In this document: piece after piece, positions 8,831 to 20,014 of the stretch
Layout of the letters: every line of letters starts with the position of its first letter
Position numbering within the stretch: position 1 is the stretch's first letter
Origin: Cephalotus follicularis
Taxonomy: Eukaryota; Streptophyta; Magnoliopsida; Oxalidales; Cephalotaceae
Direction of reading: 5' to 3'
NCBI GenBank assembly: GCA_001972305.1
Contig: BDDD01002125.1
Coordinates: 234,376-298,375, forward strand
DNA: 64,000 nt
Notes under the pieces: model-generated
The model's input: only the letters and a program-made list of their open reading frames with translations
Told to the model about the DNA's origin: nothing
Database searches by the model: none
Made by a program: the position numbers and the translations under genes

Positions 8831-11650
8831 TTACTGTAATAGTCCCGCAGGTCTCTGGTGCTCGGCCTTGACCCTCTGGCAAGTCAAACACTTTGCGACA
8901 TATTCTGCAATCTCGCGTTTCATGCCGGTCCACCAGTAAGTCTTCTTCATATCTTGGTACATCTTGGTGCTACCAGGATGAATACTGTACAGGAATTTAT
9001 GAGCCCCGCGGAGTAGCTCATCCTTCACTCTCGGTTCATTCGGAAGACATACACATCCCCGATATCTCAAAATACCATCATCATGTACTCTAAAATCAGA
9101 CTCCGAATCCAGATTTTCTCGAATCCGCTGCAATTCAGGATCATGCGGTTGTGCATCTTTGATGTGATACAGTAACACTGGTTCCACCAGCATGTCGGCT
9201 AGAAAGATCCCCGGTGACTGATTGAACGGAGACCACTCTTGGAAGTCTTCTAACATCTTCCATTGCGACACCATTGTACTAGCAACCATAGCCTTGCGGC
9301 TCAAGGCATCAGGGACTACATTCGCTTTCCCCGGGTGGTACTGGATACTGCAGTCATAATCATTAAAGAACTCTACCCACCTGCGTTGTCTCATGTTCAG
9401 TGTGTCTTGACAGAACAGGTACGTCAAACTCTTATGATCGGTGAAGATCTCAAACTGCGCCCCATAAAGATAGTGTCTCCACTTCTGAAGGGCAAAGATA
9501 ATAGCTGCAAGTTCAAGGTCATGAGTCGGGTAGTTTTCTTCATACGGCTTCAGCTTCCTAGAAGCATAAGCAATCACCTTTCCTCTCTGCATCAGCACAC
9601 AGCCCAAGCCTTTACCTGATGCATCACTATAGACGGCAAAGCCCTCATTACCCTCAGGTAATGTCAAGATAGGAGCGAAAACCAACCGATCCTTCAGCTC
9701 ACGGAAACTAGCTTCGCAATCTTCATCCAAAACAAATAAGATCTTCTTCTGGGTTAGTCTGGTCAAGGGCTCAGCTATCCTTGAAAAATCTTGAATAAAC
9801 CTCCGGTAATATCCCGCCAAGCCGAGAAAACTGCGTACCTCCGTTACATTCCTCGGTTGTGGCCAATCTCGTACCACCTCTGTCTTTGACGGATCCACCG
9901 CCAAACCTTCTCCGGACACAATGTGACCAAGAAAGATCACACGGTCAAGCCAAAATTCACACTTACTGAATTTGGCATACAGCTTGTGCTCTCGGAGAAT
10001 CTGCAGAGCTAACCTCAAGTGGCAAGCATGTTCTTCTTCAATCCTTGAGTATACCAGCACGTCATCGATAAACGCAACGACGAACTGATCCAGGTACGGT
10101 CGAAACACATCGTTCATCAATGACATGAACGCAGCCGGTGCATTGGTAACACCAAAAGGCATCACAAGGAACTCATAGTGACCGTATCTTGTCCAGAAGG
10201 CAGTCTTCTCAATATCTCCTTCCTTCACCCTCAACTGGTGATATCCTGATCTCAAATCAAGTTTTGAGAACACTCTCGCTCCTTGCAACTGGTCGAACAA
10301 ATCCTCGATGTGGGGTAAAGGATAATTGTTCTTGATAGTTGCCTTGTTCATCATTCTGTAATCGATGCAGAGCCTCATCGACCCATCCTTTTTCTTGACA
10401 AACAGTACAGGTGCACCCCACGGTGAAACACTGGGTCGAATGAAACCCTTATCGATCAGGTCCTGTAACTGCAATTTCAGCTCTCTTAATTCTGTAGGAG
10501 CCATTCTATACGGTGCTTTCGAAATAGGAGCTGTACCTGGTGTAAGATCGATAACAAACTCCATATTTCTTCTCGGTGGCAAAGATCCCAAGTCATCCGG
10601 AAATACATCTGGAAATTCGCACACCACTGGGATCTCCTCTAGGCTCCAACCCTTCTCCTTCCTTCGATCAATTACATATGCAAGATACCCTTCACATCCT
10701 TTCTCGAGATACCTCGACGCACAGATGAAGGATATTATCGGTAGAGAAAACCCCTTGTCTCCCTTGAACTGGAAAGTAGTACAATCGGCCAGACGAAAAT
10801 CAATCGTCTTGCTGTAGCAGTCCATGTAAGCATGATGTGCTGACAGCCAATCCATCCCCAAAATAATATCAAAGTCGTGGATAGGTAATACTATCAAGTC
10901 CGCGTACAAGGAAATGCCTGCTATAGACATCTCACAACCCCTATATACAATGTCTGTATACATGGAAACTCCGACAGGTGTGCTCACATCCAAGGTATAT
11001 GGCATACAGTCAGGTGTTACATCTAAACATGATGCAAAATGTGATGAAATGAAAGAATGTGATGCTCCAGGGTCCAAGAATACTCTACCAGCAAAACCAT
11101 AAATATACAGTGTACCTCCAACTACCGAGGTAGACTCCGAAACCTCTGTCTGTGAAAGGGTAAAAACTCTACCTTTCGCAATGCCCTTGCCGGTGTCCCT
11201 TCGCTGTGAAGGCCCCGCTGCGGCCCCGCTGCTGCTAGCTGGTCCGGTAGGTGCTGTAGCCTTACTCTTCGGGCAATCTTTCATTGAATGGCCAGATGCC
11301 CCACACCTCAAACATAGTCCGTTCATCCTCCCACAATCCTTCTGCAAGTGGCCCTTCCGACCACAGTGATAACAAGCTCCGGTTCCCGCATTACTCCCCT
11401 GACTAAGAGTCCCCAGTGCGGCAGTCTGCCCAGATCTGTTCTTCGATGATTTAGTCGGAGAACCTCTGTCTCGCCATTTTGAAGAAGCTGGTCTTGTCGG
11501 GCTCTGTTTATTTTGTTGTGCCTGGGCCCTCTCTACTCGGTCCTCACTAGATATGCTCTCCAGTAGCCTCGCCTTTTGAGCGACTTCAGAAAAAGTACCC
11601 AGCTCCATAGCCCTAATCCTCGACCGAAGGTCCGGTCTCAAACCCTTCAA
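8831..11650 (-). pseudogene. Element B: gag end, protease, RT, RNase H, integrase zinc finger (939 codons open)
   Basis: The best preserved coding stretch in the window. Numbering from the first codon after the gag frameshift, CCHC knuckles are at residues 93-106 and 113-126 and protease DPGASHSF has Asp193. RT has [12 protein letters not shown] (Asp465) and FIDDVLVYS (Asp529-Asp530). RNase H has YSDASGKG (Asp676), DLELAA (Glu713), FTDHKSL (Asp738) and PDALSRK (Asp781, with Pro where relatives have Ala). The integrase HHCC part ends [19 protein letters not shown] before a stop. All catalytic residues of protease, RT and RNase H look present. The true start is the gag ATG at 12315; the first codon here is an internal TTG after a one-base deletion. 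Confidence 0.92.
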
Positions 11651-12315
11651 AAACCGCCTATCTTTTTCACATCATCAGCTACCAGATATGGTGAATGTCT
11701 GGATAGCTCCATAAACCTGGCCTGGTACTCGGCCGCAGTCATCTCCCTTTGTCGTAACTCCAGAAGCTCTGTCTCCCTCCGCTCTTGCTCGATCCCGGGT
11801 ACATAGTAATTGAGGAACTCTGTCTGGAATCTCTCCCATGTACCATCGAGTCCAAATGACTCCCACTTCGCTTTGACCATCTCCCACCAGTGAGTGGCCT
11901 CTCCCCATAGGCGGTACACGGCAAATTTCAGCTTCTGAGTATCGGTACAGTCCATCACTGGAAAAATCTTCTCCAAGTCTTGAAGCCATCTTTCAGCAAT
12001 CGTAGCATCAAGTTCTCCCCGGAAGCTAGGTGGGTTCTGTCTCATAAACCTCTCGATGTCCCTCCCAAACTGACTACCATCCTCTCCCCGGCAATGATCG
12101 GGAGCTCTAGGTTGCGGTCAAGCTTGTGCGTAGTACTGGTGCATCTCCTCCGCATTGGCCATATTAAAGGCCATCTGCTGCTGGAAGTAGTCTGCAATCC
12201 GGGTCATCGGGTCCCTATCATCTTGGGGGACATTCACTCCTTGTGGCATGTTCGTTGCCTCAGGGGCATTGGCTCCAACAGCTCTAGCCCTTCCACGAGT
12301 TCTCCTTCGGTCCAT
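11647..12315 (-). pseudogene. Element B: gag N-terminal part (stop and frameshift)
   Basis: Gag start and matrix/capsid region. The ATG at 12315 (MDRRRTRGRARAVGAN) matches the E gag start at 49114 and lies about 100 bases from the primer site. A TGA at 12118-12120 replaces the CGA Arg codon of E. The frame then continues with GEDGSQFG.DIERFMRQNPPSFRGELDA and the conserved WLQDLEKIF...LKFAVYRLWGEATHWW gag core. A missing base in AAGATA(C)GGCGG near 11656 ends this frame at 11647 and moves the rest of the polyprotein to the next frame. Confidence 0.88.
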
Positions 12316-12411
12316 TGTTTCCTATAAGAAGGACGTCGGTTAGTCACGACTTTAACAAAACAGTTTATTGATTGCCAAGGAAAGTATCCTAGCTAAGCAT
12401 ATATGAAATAT

Positions 12412-12423
12412 GCTCTGATACCA
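12412..12423 (-). promoter_or_regulatory. Primer binding site of element B
   Basis: TGGTATCAGAGC on the minus strand, three bases inside the 5' LTR end. It is complementary to the 3' end of plant initiator tRNA-Met, the usual primer of chromoviruses. Confidence 0.88.
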
Positions 12424-12426
12424 CGT

Positions 12427-14724
12427 TGTCACACCCCACTTTTCCACGACAAGACAACACATAAAGTGGTAAGGCAATCAACACAAGATAATTCAGCTCA
12501 TGCGATAAAACGAATAAATAAAAACCTTCAGTAGTGGAAGCAATAACTCAAATAGGCTAAATTCCAACATGCATCACGCATCCCATACTACGTGATGCCC
12601 AACAAGTTTATAAATAAACCCAACATAACTGTCGATTGCCCAAAATGGAGCGTGAAATAATACAGTACGAGATAACAAAATATCCTTTGTTACAAAATCC
12701 GAATAACATGATCAATGTTCAGTAACCCTAATACATAAATAAGAGAGATAACAAAGTCTTCTCTTTAAGTCTCCATGCATGCTCCATATCATATCCACTC
12801 CGTCAATCTGTTACAGTAGGGGTTAGCCTTTGTCCTCACTCGGCTAAGTGAATAAACCCATAAATACAGTTCAACTCATATTATAATGAGTATCATGAAT
12901 GAATGCATTATGATGAGCAATGCAGTGGCTAAGTAATCAACAAGTTATTAGCACGACGGCTAATAATCAACAGGCACAAGCATTGCACAGTACAAGTCAA
13001 GCAATAAAATATAATTACTTGATCAAATATATTTGTTTAAAATATATTACTCCATTCACAAGTTGTGATAAGTTATGAAACTTAAAACAATACATTTCTC
13101 CGTCTTCGGAAATACTTCCCCAATCATTTCGAAAATATATAAAATCATATGTTGACAAATATATATTTTCATGCGTAAATGATCATAATAATCATACAAG
13201 CTTTTCAATTGGTTAACACTTTTAGGAAGCAACCACAATGCAAATCACAGTAAAAATGCAACATATGCTCAGAATGCGTCTAGGTTCGTTCCTAGAGTCG
13301 TTTCGGGTCTAGCGGGTCACATTCGAGTGAAATTCCACTGATTAGGGGAAAAGGCATCGATGTCTATCCTTATGGCGTCGACGTCTTTATACTAAGGCAT
13401 CGATCCCATGTACAAATATTCCCAGGCATTCTTGAAACACAGACGTCGATGATTTTACAAAGACGTCGATGTCTTTATGATACCAGAGAGTATTAGTTCG
13501 CGAGTCTTGATTCTGGAGGGTAGAATCCGGCCTTTTAATCCTTCATGTAAACAAATCTCACTCTCTCGACGTGTAAGGCATGCTACTGGTTAACAAGAAT
13601 ATAACCAGAACATCATTTCATGCATAAAACATGTAAACCCAAGGGCAATTTACCAACAACAGTAAACACTACTGTTCTGTAATACCCAGAAAAGGTGTCG
13701 ATGTCTATCAAAAGACATCGATGTCTTTCTCGTTTTCACACGAAGGCATCGACGTCTTCACATAGACGTCGATGTCTTTACAACCCAGAATGTCTTTTCC
13801 ACAGTTTTAACACACCAAGCCATTATCAAATCCATCCTTTACAAAACAAATTCACGTATTCATGTAATCGTACATGCATGATTAACTCCGTGTATCACAG
13901 AAACACCACAATAAGTCCAGAATCACAATTCAACCATTAACATGCAATTCATCATGTTATTCATTAACTTAAAACCCACAATGCATGTATAAATCTGTCA
14001 CTTTCCCATACCTTATTGTTCCAAGTTAGGAACTGGAAAGTCCACCTCTTTGAGTTCCCAAGTTCTTAACACAACAGCTCCAAGATTCTCTCAGCAACTG
14101 CTACCCATGTGTTCCAATCTCTAGCTCCAAGTAAGCTCAATAATGGTGGCTCACACACTCACTGGTTTTCCCCTCTTTACTCCCTTTGGTGTTTTAAAAC
14201 TAGAGAGAGAAGTGGAGAGGGTCGTTCCTATGCAGGTGGCTTCCCCCCAACATCCTTCTCCTTACATTTAATGGGCACTCTCGTGCTCTCTCTCTCTCCC
14301 TCTTTCCAGATTCTGCACTTTTCTTTTTGTTTTCTTCCCTTCTTTCTTTTGCAGGTTTCATGTGAGGATGGTATATTCCTTTGCATGTTCCATGTGAGGG
14401 GAACGTTTTGAGCATGCCTGGCAATACACCAGCATGATCAACACGTCACAATGCACATGTTAAGGAGTCTGGTAAAGCCCCCAAAGATCCCATTGCATGT
14501 TACTCTGTCAGTGAAAAACGTGACAGATGTTCTTTACAAAGGCGTCGACATCTTTCCAAAGACGTCGATGTCTTTACCCCAAAACAGCATCGTTTTCAGA
14601 TTTGACATACACATTTCCTTCCTTAATCAATATTTAGGGTTTAGAGACCTCTTTTGAGTTTGAAACTTCAACATTCTCATTAATTCAAGTTTAAGATTAC
14701 ATCATAAATCGAAATATTACATTC
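12427..14724 (-). mobile_element. Element B 5' LTR (shortened)
   Basis: The same LTR as 5045-7753 but with three losses. About 280 bp around 12920 are gone, including most TTAGC units and the CACGACGG repeats. About 112 bp within motif cluster 1 near 14555 are gone. The last 29 bases (TCAGG...GTTACA in the other copy) are gone at the junction with C. It abuts the C LTR at 14724/14725. No gene seen. Confidence 0.88.
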
Positions 14725-14881
14725 CGCAAATTCAATTCGTGAACATTGTAATATTGATTAATAAAATGCGCACTCATTTGAGTTTAATGTCCAATTATTA
14801 TAAAATTTGTGATTAGTAATTGCTTGGGATGAATGGTTGTACAATTGGTAAAGTACCAAACTTAAGAAACCCTAAAAAAGC

Positions 14882-14975
14882 CATCGACAACCGACTGTCA
14901 TAGGGGAACAGTCGACTGTCTGAGGCGTGAGAGGACAGTCGACTGCCCAATGCATCCAGTCGACTGGAATGCATG
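14882..14975 (+). repeat. Motif cluster 1 of the C 5' LTR (CAGTCGACTG type)
   Basis: Four units of (C)AGTCGACTG or its CCGACTG variant at roughly 22-30 base steps, including the perfect 12-base palindrome CCAGTCGACTGG at 14956-14967. The copy in the 3' LTR is at 21492-21580. Confidence 0.78.
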
Positions 14976-15180
14976 GGAAATATGTGTCACCAGCTGCCAT
15001 AACATGCAAGAGGAGTGCCTTGCATGTCCTCTATCCTCTCTGCAAGAATTGCAGACCTGCAACCTGCAAGAATCAAAAGAGAGAAAGGTAAGAAAGAGAT
15101 AGAAAGAAGAGAGAAAAGAAGTGCATGTGATGAGAGAAGGAGGAGTTAAAGGACTCTGGGGAATTCTAGGTCCCTGAGCC

Positions 15181-15189
15181 CTATATCAA
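15181..15189 (+). promoter_or_regulatory. Candidate TATA box in the C LTR
   Basis: CTATATCAA follows a purine-rich AGAGAGAAAG block, and matching motifs are seen in the C 3' LTR (21863-21870) and the D LTRs (TTATATCA at 42837 and 61362). Conservation between otherwise diverged LTRs supports a promoter role; no start site can be measured here. Confidence 0.45.
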
Positions 15190-15999
15190 CTGTGCATGAG
15201 CTGAGAGTGAGTGTTAGAAACACTGAATATTGAGGAGAGTTGCTGAAATTATTGGAGCTTGCATTTAAGGATTTGGTGAGCTCAAAGTGGGATTGCAAGC
15301 TTAGAGTGCAAAAGGGGACTTGGAAGCTTTGGACATCTCTTGGTAAGTTTCCCATTCGAACTCACTGTTAATGTGATGATAGTGTGACTAGGAAGATGTT
15401 GAAAACCTTCTGTTAACATGGTTAGGAATCAACAACTTTTAGAATTGAAAAAGAAAGTGATAATGGTTCAAGTATTAATGGAGATGGTAACCTCTAAATT
15501 GGATTACTGTTGTTGTTAGTTAGTATGATATAAGCTTACTGTTTCCCCCAAGCACACCTATATATACCTTCTGTCAACACATTTAGATCAAGGAATCCGA
15601 AATTGAATGATAACTGACATAGAGTTCATAGAGATGTGGTAAAGAGGATAGTTAAATGGCTTAATGAACTATTGTTGAATCACTGTTAGGATAGCTATTG
15701 TAGCTGGATAATCTAGACAACCTACTGGTTATTGACTGAACCACATGCATGCACTGTATAGATTATACTCTTCTGGATTTAAAGAAGTGATTGGTGAAAG
15801 AGGCTTGGAAACTCAAAGAGAAAGATCATTCCAATTGATCTTGGGATAAGCTATTGAGGTAGGGGTAATGACATGTTTATGGAAGATATTTTATGCATAT
15901 CATGTATGTTTATTTTCTGTATGATTGCATATGTTGGATTGGATTTGTATTAGAAATTGTAATACATAAACTGCTACTACCTGCATTTCTAGGCAGAAG

Positions 16000-16125
16000 C
16001 AGTCGACTATTCTTCATGACAGTCGACTGCTCAATGCATCCAGTCGACTGTCAAAATAGGGCAGTCGACTACTCAACCCAAAACAGCCGACTGTTCTCGA
16101 GAGCAGTCGACTGTCCTCGGTAAAA
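16000..16125 (+). repeat. Motif cluster 2 of the C 5' LTR
   Basis: Six units: AGTCGACTA, AGTCGACTG (several), CCGACTG and AGTCGACTG, spaced about 20-25 bases. It lies about 1.1 kb downstream of cluster 1. The same arrangement stands in the 3' LTR at 22680-22800. Confidence 0.78.
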
Positions 16126-17318
16126 TTACTGATATAGGTCCTGTTTGGGCCCAATTGAATTGCTACTGTCCTTGTTATTGTTCCTGTATATGCTACTGTT
16201 AGTTTAGTATATACTAGTGATTGTTATAAACAATATTATTCCATATTTCCAAAGATTGAACGAACTATGTGCTATATGCACAATTCATGGTTTAATTATC
16301 ATTTTCAAAAGAAAACTATTATGTTAAAGGAACTACTGATTTTCCTCCTATGTGAGGCACCTACTGTTTTGTTTCCCAAATTGAAAACCACTACTGTATT
16401 GATATCGTTTTCCTGATATGAGATGTACGATCACTGAAATGTATATGTTTCTAAAGAAAACACTTTGATATTACATATTATTTACATATGTAATATTATT
16501 ATTGACTTGTATTGATTGAATTGATTGTCTATGCATATTTCCGATTAGTCGAGTGATGGCAGAAGTCACTGGCTAACGGAGGTGGTCCTATGTGCCAGGA
16601 GTTGGCTAGAGTACACACCAAAACTGCCTGCAATGCAGAGCTTGATTGTTAACTGCTTGCTTAATGCCGGTAGCACTGTTTACCTCCTATCATGAGCGGA
16701 GTTGGGGTGATAGCTAGGTGGCTTGACGTAGGCTAGGGGTTAGCGACGTCTTGAGCCCAATACTGGTCTTCGGACAACCACTGGACTGATTGATTGTACC
16801 CTTGTGCGGTATTCTTGCATATGGATTGTTTATGGCCACTTTGCATGGTTGCTTATATATTGGCACATTTAAATGTTATTTTAATATAAACTATCATACA
16901 TGTTGCATTCATATATTCCTTAGCATGCATTATCTTCCTACTTAGCCAAGTGAGGACAACGACTAACCCCTACAATTTCAGATTAAGCGAAGACTTGGAG
17001 TTTGCTGCTGAAGCTAGGAGAGCTTCTAATTGCCAACTTCTGGTTGTTATTTCTGTTATGATGTACTGTATTTTGTAACGAACGGATCATACCCCGTTAA
17101 TGTTGTATTTCCTTATGTGAGGATATTTGTTGGATTATGCCTGCACGTAGTATGGGTTGCGTGCAGATGACTTGTATTTATATTTCGGCTTATCGAATGC
17201 TTCCGCTAATTTACTTATGAATAGTTAATTGGAATGCTGGAATGTTATTATGCTTATTTCTGATATCACCTTATATGCTTGTCCAATGTAAGTTGGAAAA
17301 AATGGGGTGTGACAAGCA

Positions 17319-17330
17319 TGGTATCAGAGC
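17319..17330 (+). promoter_or_regulatory. Primer binding site of element C
   Basis: TGGTATCAGAGC, four bases after the 5' LTR end, complementary to the 3' end of initiator tRNA-Met. Confidence 0.88.
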
Positions 17331-17419
17331 ATATTCCGTATATGCTAAGCTGGGATAAGTTTCTCGGAAATTGAGTGAATTGTTTCCTAATGATTATGTC
17401 ATTCCATATAGGAAACTGA

Positions 17420-18265
17420 ATGGATCTCCGAAGAGGAAGAAGGGGAAGGCGTAGAGCCGACGAAGGTGTCAATGCACCGTCGGTAACTGGAAATGACCCG
17501 GCAATGAATGAAGGAGTTAATGTTCCCCCAGTGTATGAGGAGAGGAGTCACTTTGACCGCATGGCTGATCTCTTTCAACAGTAGATGCAAGCGAACGCGG
17601 CCAACATGGAACAGATTCGACAAATGTACGAGGCTAACCGTACATATCAGCAAGCACCTGAAGCTTGTCATGCTGGTGGATTTGGCCAAGATCTGGAGCG
17701 GTTCATGAGACAGAATCCTCCAACTTTCAATGGTGAACTGAATGCGACTGTAGCCAAACGATGGATTAAGGACATGGAGAAGATTTTTGCTGATCTGGAG
17801 TGCACCGATGAGCAGAAACTCAGTTTTGCTATGTACCGCTTATGGGGCAAGGCTACTTACTGGTGGGAAAGGACGGAAGCAAAATGGGAAGCCCGTGGAC
17901 TTGACCGGACTTGGGACAGATTCCAGTCTGAGTTTCTTGAGACATATGTGCCACAGATAGAGCGTGACTGATGGGCGACTGAACTGATGGAGTTGCGTCA
18001 ATGAGACATGACGGTAGCTCAATACCAGACCAGATTTGTGGAGCTGGCAAGACACACACCTTATCTAGTGGAGGGTGAAGCACGGATGATCCGAAGGTTC
18101 CTGAAAGGCCTTCTACCAGATATCAGATCTAAATTGTTGATGTTGCAGCTGACCACTTTTGTTGATGTCGCTGAGAGAGTGATGATTCTGGAGGCTGACG
18201 CAAATGAGAGAAGGGCAGAACGGACTCGTACTAATCAATCGAGGGTCGTACAGTCACAGGGGTAG
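17420..18265 (+). pseudogene. Element C: gag (broken by stops)
   Basis: The gag start ATG at 17420 (MDLRRGRRGRRRADEGVNAP) corresponds exactly to the D start at 44921. The conserved gag core reads AKRWIKDMEKIFADLECTDEQKL.FAMYRLWGKATYWWERTEAKWE, then YQTRFVELARHTPYLVEGEARMIRRFLKGL. In-frame stops are TAG at 17582, TGA at 17969 (CGA in D), TGA at 18002 (GGA in D) and TAG at 18263. No frameshift separates this stretch from the protease or RT further on, so the original polyprotein was a single frame. Confidence 0.88.
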
Positions 18266-19036
18266 GGAATCAATAATCCTGCTAAGTTAACCAGATCTGA
18301 CAACCGAGGCCAAGGAGGTTCTCGACGTACACGATCAAGGACTTCGAGCCGAAACAGTCAACATAATGCAGGTGGATGTACTTTTTGCGGTCGTCAGAAT
18401 CATGATGAGACCGAATGCTGGAAGAAGATGGGAAAGTGCTTGAGGTGTGGTTCACAAGATCACATGGTGATTAATTTCCCGATGATGAGGGATCAAGCAT
18501 GCGGCCAACAGGGAAGTGCTGGTGCTAGTGGTAGTGTTGCGGTGGCTCAACCGCGGAGAGACACCGGAAAAGGGATTGTGAAAGGTAGGGTCTACACCTT
18601 CTCTAAAGATGATGTGTCAGAATCTACTACTATTGTGGGAGGTACTATTTACATATCTGGCGTGTTAGCTCATGTATTGATTGACCCTGGTGCGACGCAT
18701 TCATTCAATGCATCTGAATTTGCCTGCAATTTGCATGGCATTACTTCTAGACTACCTTATGTGTTGGAAGTGAGTACTCTTGCAGGTACTTGTCTTCTAT
18801 CTGATACTGTTATGAAAGACTGTGAGATCATGGTAGCTGGAATTGAATTATCTGCTGACCTGATAGTGTTTCCTATCCCAGATTTTGATATAATCTTGGG
18901 GATGGACTGGCTGTATGCTCATCATGCTTGTGTTGACTGCTACACCAAGATGATGACATTTTATCTGCAAGATGGGACTGAGTGCAAGTTTATCGGAGAG
19001 AAGAATGTTACTGCTCCGATCATCTCCTATACTTGA
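18266..19036 (+). pseudogene. Element C: zinc knuckles and protease
   Basis: Same frame as the gag. The first knuckle CTFCGRQNHDETEC (near 18378) is complete. In the second (CLRCGSQDHMVINF, near 18440) the last Cys has become Phe. The protease has LIDPGATHSF (near 18678) and [20 protein letters not shown]. It ends at TGA 19034-19036, where related copies have an Arg codon CGA before [16 protein letters not shown]. Confidence 0.87.
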
Positions 19037-20014
19037 GCACAGAAATATCTCAAGCAAGGATGTGAAGGCTATTTGGCGTATGTGATTGATCATACGAAAG
19101 GTACGCCTAGTATTGAACAAGTGCCTGTTGTATGTGAATTTCCTGATGTGTTTCCAGATGAACTCACTTCGTTGCCACCGGAGAGAGATATAGAGTTCAG
19201 TATTGAGTTGTTGCCTGGAACTGCTCCTATGTCCAGAGCACTGTACCGAATGGCTCCTGCCGAACTGAAGGAGTTGAAAGTTCAATTGCAGGATTATCTT
19301 GACAAGGGCTTTATCAGACCAAGTCTGTCACCATGGGGAGCACCGGTTCTGTTTGTGAAAAAGAAGGATGGATCGATGCGGCTATGCATTGACTATAGGC
19401 TGCTTAATCAGGTGACTGTGAACAACAAGTATCCTCTGCCACATATTGAGGAGTTGTTCGACCAATTGCAAGGCTCAATTGTATTCTCAAAACTTGACCT
19501 GAGAACAGGTTATCATCAGTTGAGGATCAGAGAGGGTGATGTGGAGAAAACCGCATTTCGAACCAGATATGGGCACTACGTGTTTCTGATATTGCCGTTT
19601 GGTTTGATAAATGCTCTTGCAGCTTTTATGTGTTTGATGAACAGAGTGTTCCAACCTTGCCTGGACCAGTTTGTCGTCATATTCCTAGATGACATCATGA
19701 TCTACTTAAGGAACATTGAGGAACACATGCAGCATTTGAGAATTGTACTGCAGACACTACAGAAGGAACAGCTGTATGCCAAGTTCAGCAAGTGCGAATT
19801 TTGGCTGGATCATGTGACTTTCCTAGGTCACATAGTGTCAAGTGAAGGATTGTCAGTGGATCCTTCGAAGATTGAAAGTATTGTTGATTGGCCCCAACCG
19901 AGGAACGTTACGGAGGTTCGTAGTTTCTTGGGATTGGCTGGATACTATCGAAGGTTCATCAAGGGATTTTCGAAACTTGCTACACCACTGACACAGTTGA
20001 CTCAGAAGAAGTCC
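19037..20014 (+). pseudogene. Element C: reverse transcriptase (RNase H lost)
   Basis: Open from the Arg-to-stop change at 19034 to the foreign insert. RT shows [32 protein letters not shown] (first Asp), [11 protein letters not shown] and FLDDIMIY (second and third Asp), and [30 protein letters not shown] few unusual residues (INAL for TNAP, PCLDQ for PYLDQ, YLRN for YSKS) point to decay. Coding stops being homologous after LTQLTQKKS at 20014; all of RNase H and the integrase zinc finger are missing in favour of the 20015-20245 segment. Confidence 0.88.

Larger units (their letters stand above)
5045..14724 (-). mobile_element. Element B, Tekay-type chromovirus, minus strand
   Basis: Complete order on the minus strand: 5' LTR (14724-12427), Met primer site, gag, protease, RT, RNase H, integrase, chromodomain, polypurine tract, 3' LTR (7753-5045). 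It was inserted into the C LTR. The outer end of its 5' LTR stops 20-odd bases short, and the first bases of the interrupted C LTR are missing too, so a small deletion removed the junction and the right target duplication. The gag-pol is the same subfamily as E (gag starts MDRRRT.GRARAVGAN in both). Confidence 0.9.
14725..17314 (+). mobile_element. Element C 5' LTR, main part
   Basis: Matches the C 3' LTR (21326-23996) from its ninth base on; the first five bases are at 5040-5044. It ends GGGGTGTGACA four bases before the primer site. Relative to the 3' LTR it has lost about 65 bp near 14973, where GGAATTGCACGG...GGCATGCATGGG became GGAATGCATGGG, with TGCA repeated at the two edges. CAGTCGACTG clusters lie at 14882-14975 and 16000-16125. 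No gene seen; the short frame 15893-16123 falls in the second cluster. Confidence 0.9.

Noticed and set aside
8893-9619. Plus-strand open frames over the B pol region
   Set aside because: They are antisense shadows of the clear RNase H and integrase frame on the minus strand.
15893-16123. 76-codon frame over motif cluster 2 in LTR C, present in both LTRs
   Set aside because: The peptide is a by-product of the AGTCGACTG repeats (VDCS repeats); no start context or family match.
14882-16125. Regularly spaced palindromic units that look like a CRISPR array
   Set aside because: Units are 8-12 bases with decayed variants, spacers are not uniform and are shared between LTR copies, and the sequence is plant retrotransposon DNA.
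17319-17330. TGGTATCAGAGC as part of a tRNA gene
   Set aside because: Only the 12 bases complementary to the tRNA-Met 3' end are present; no cloverleaf surrounds it. It is a primer binding site.
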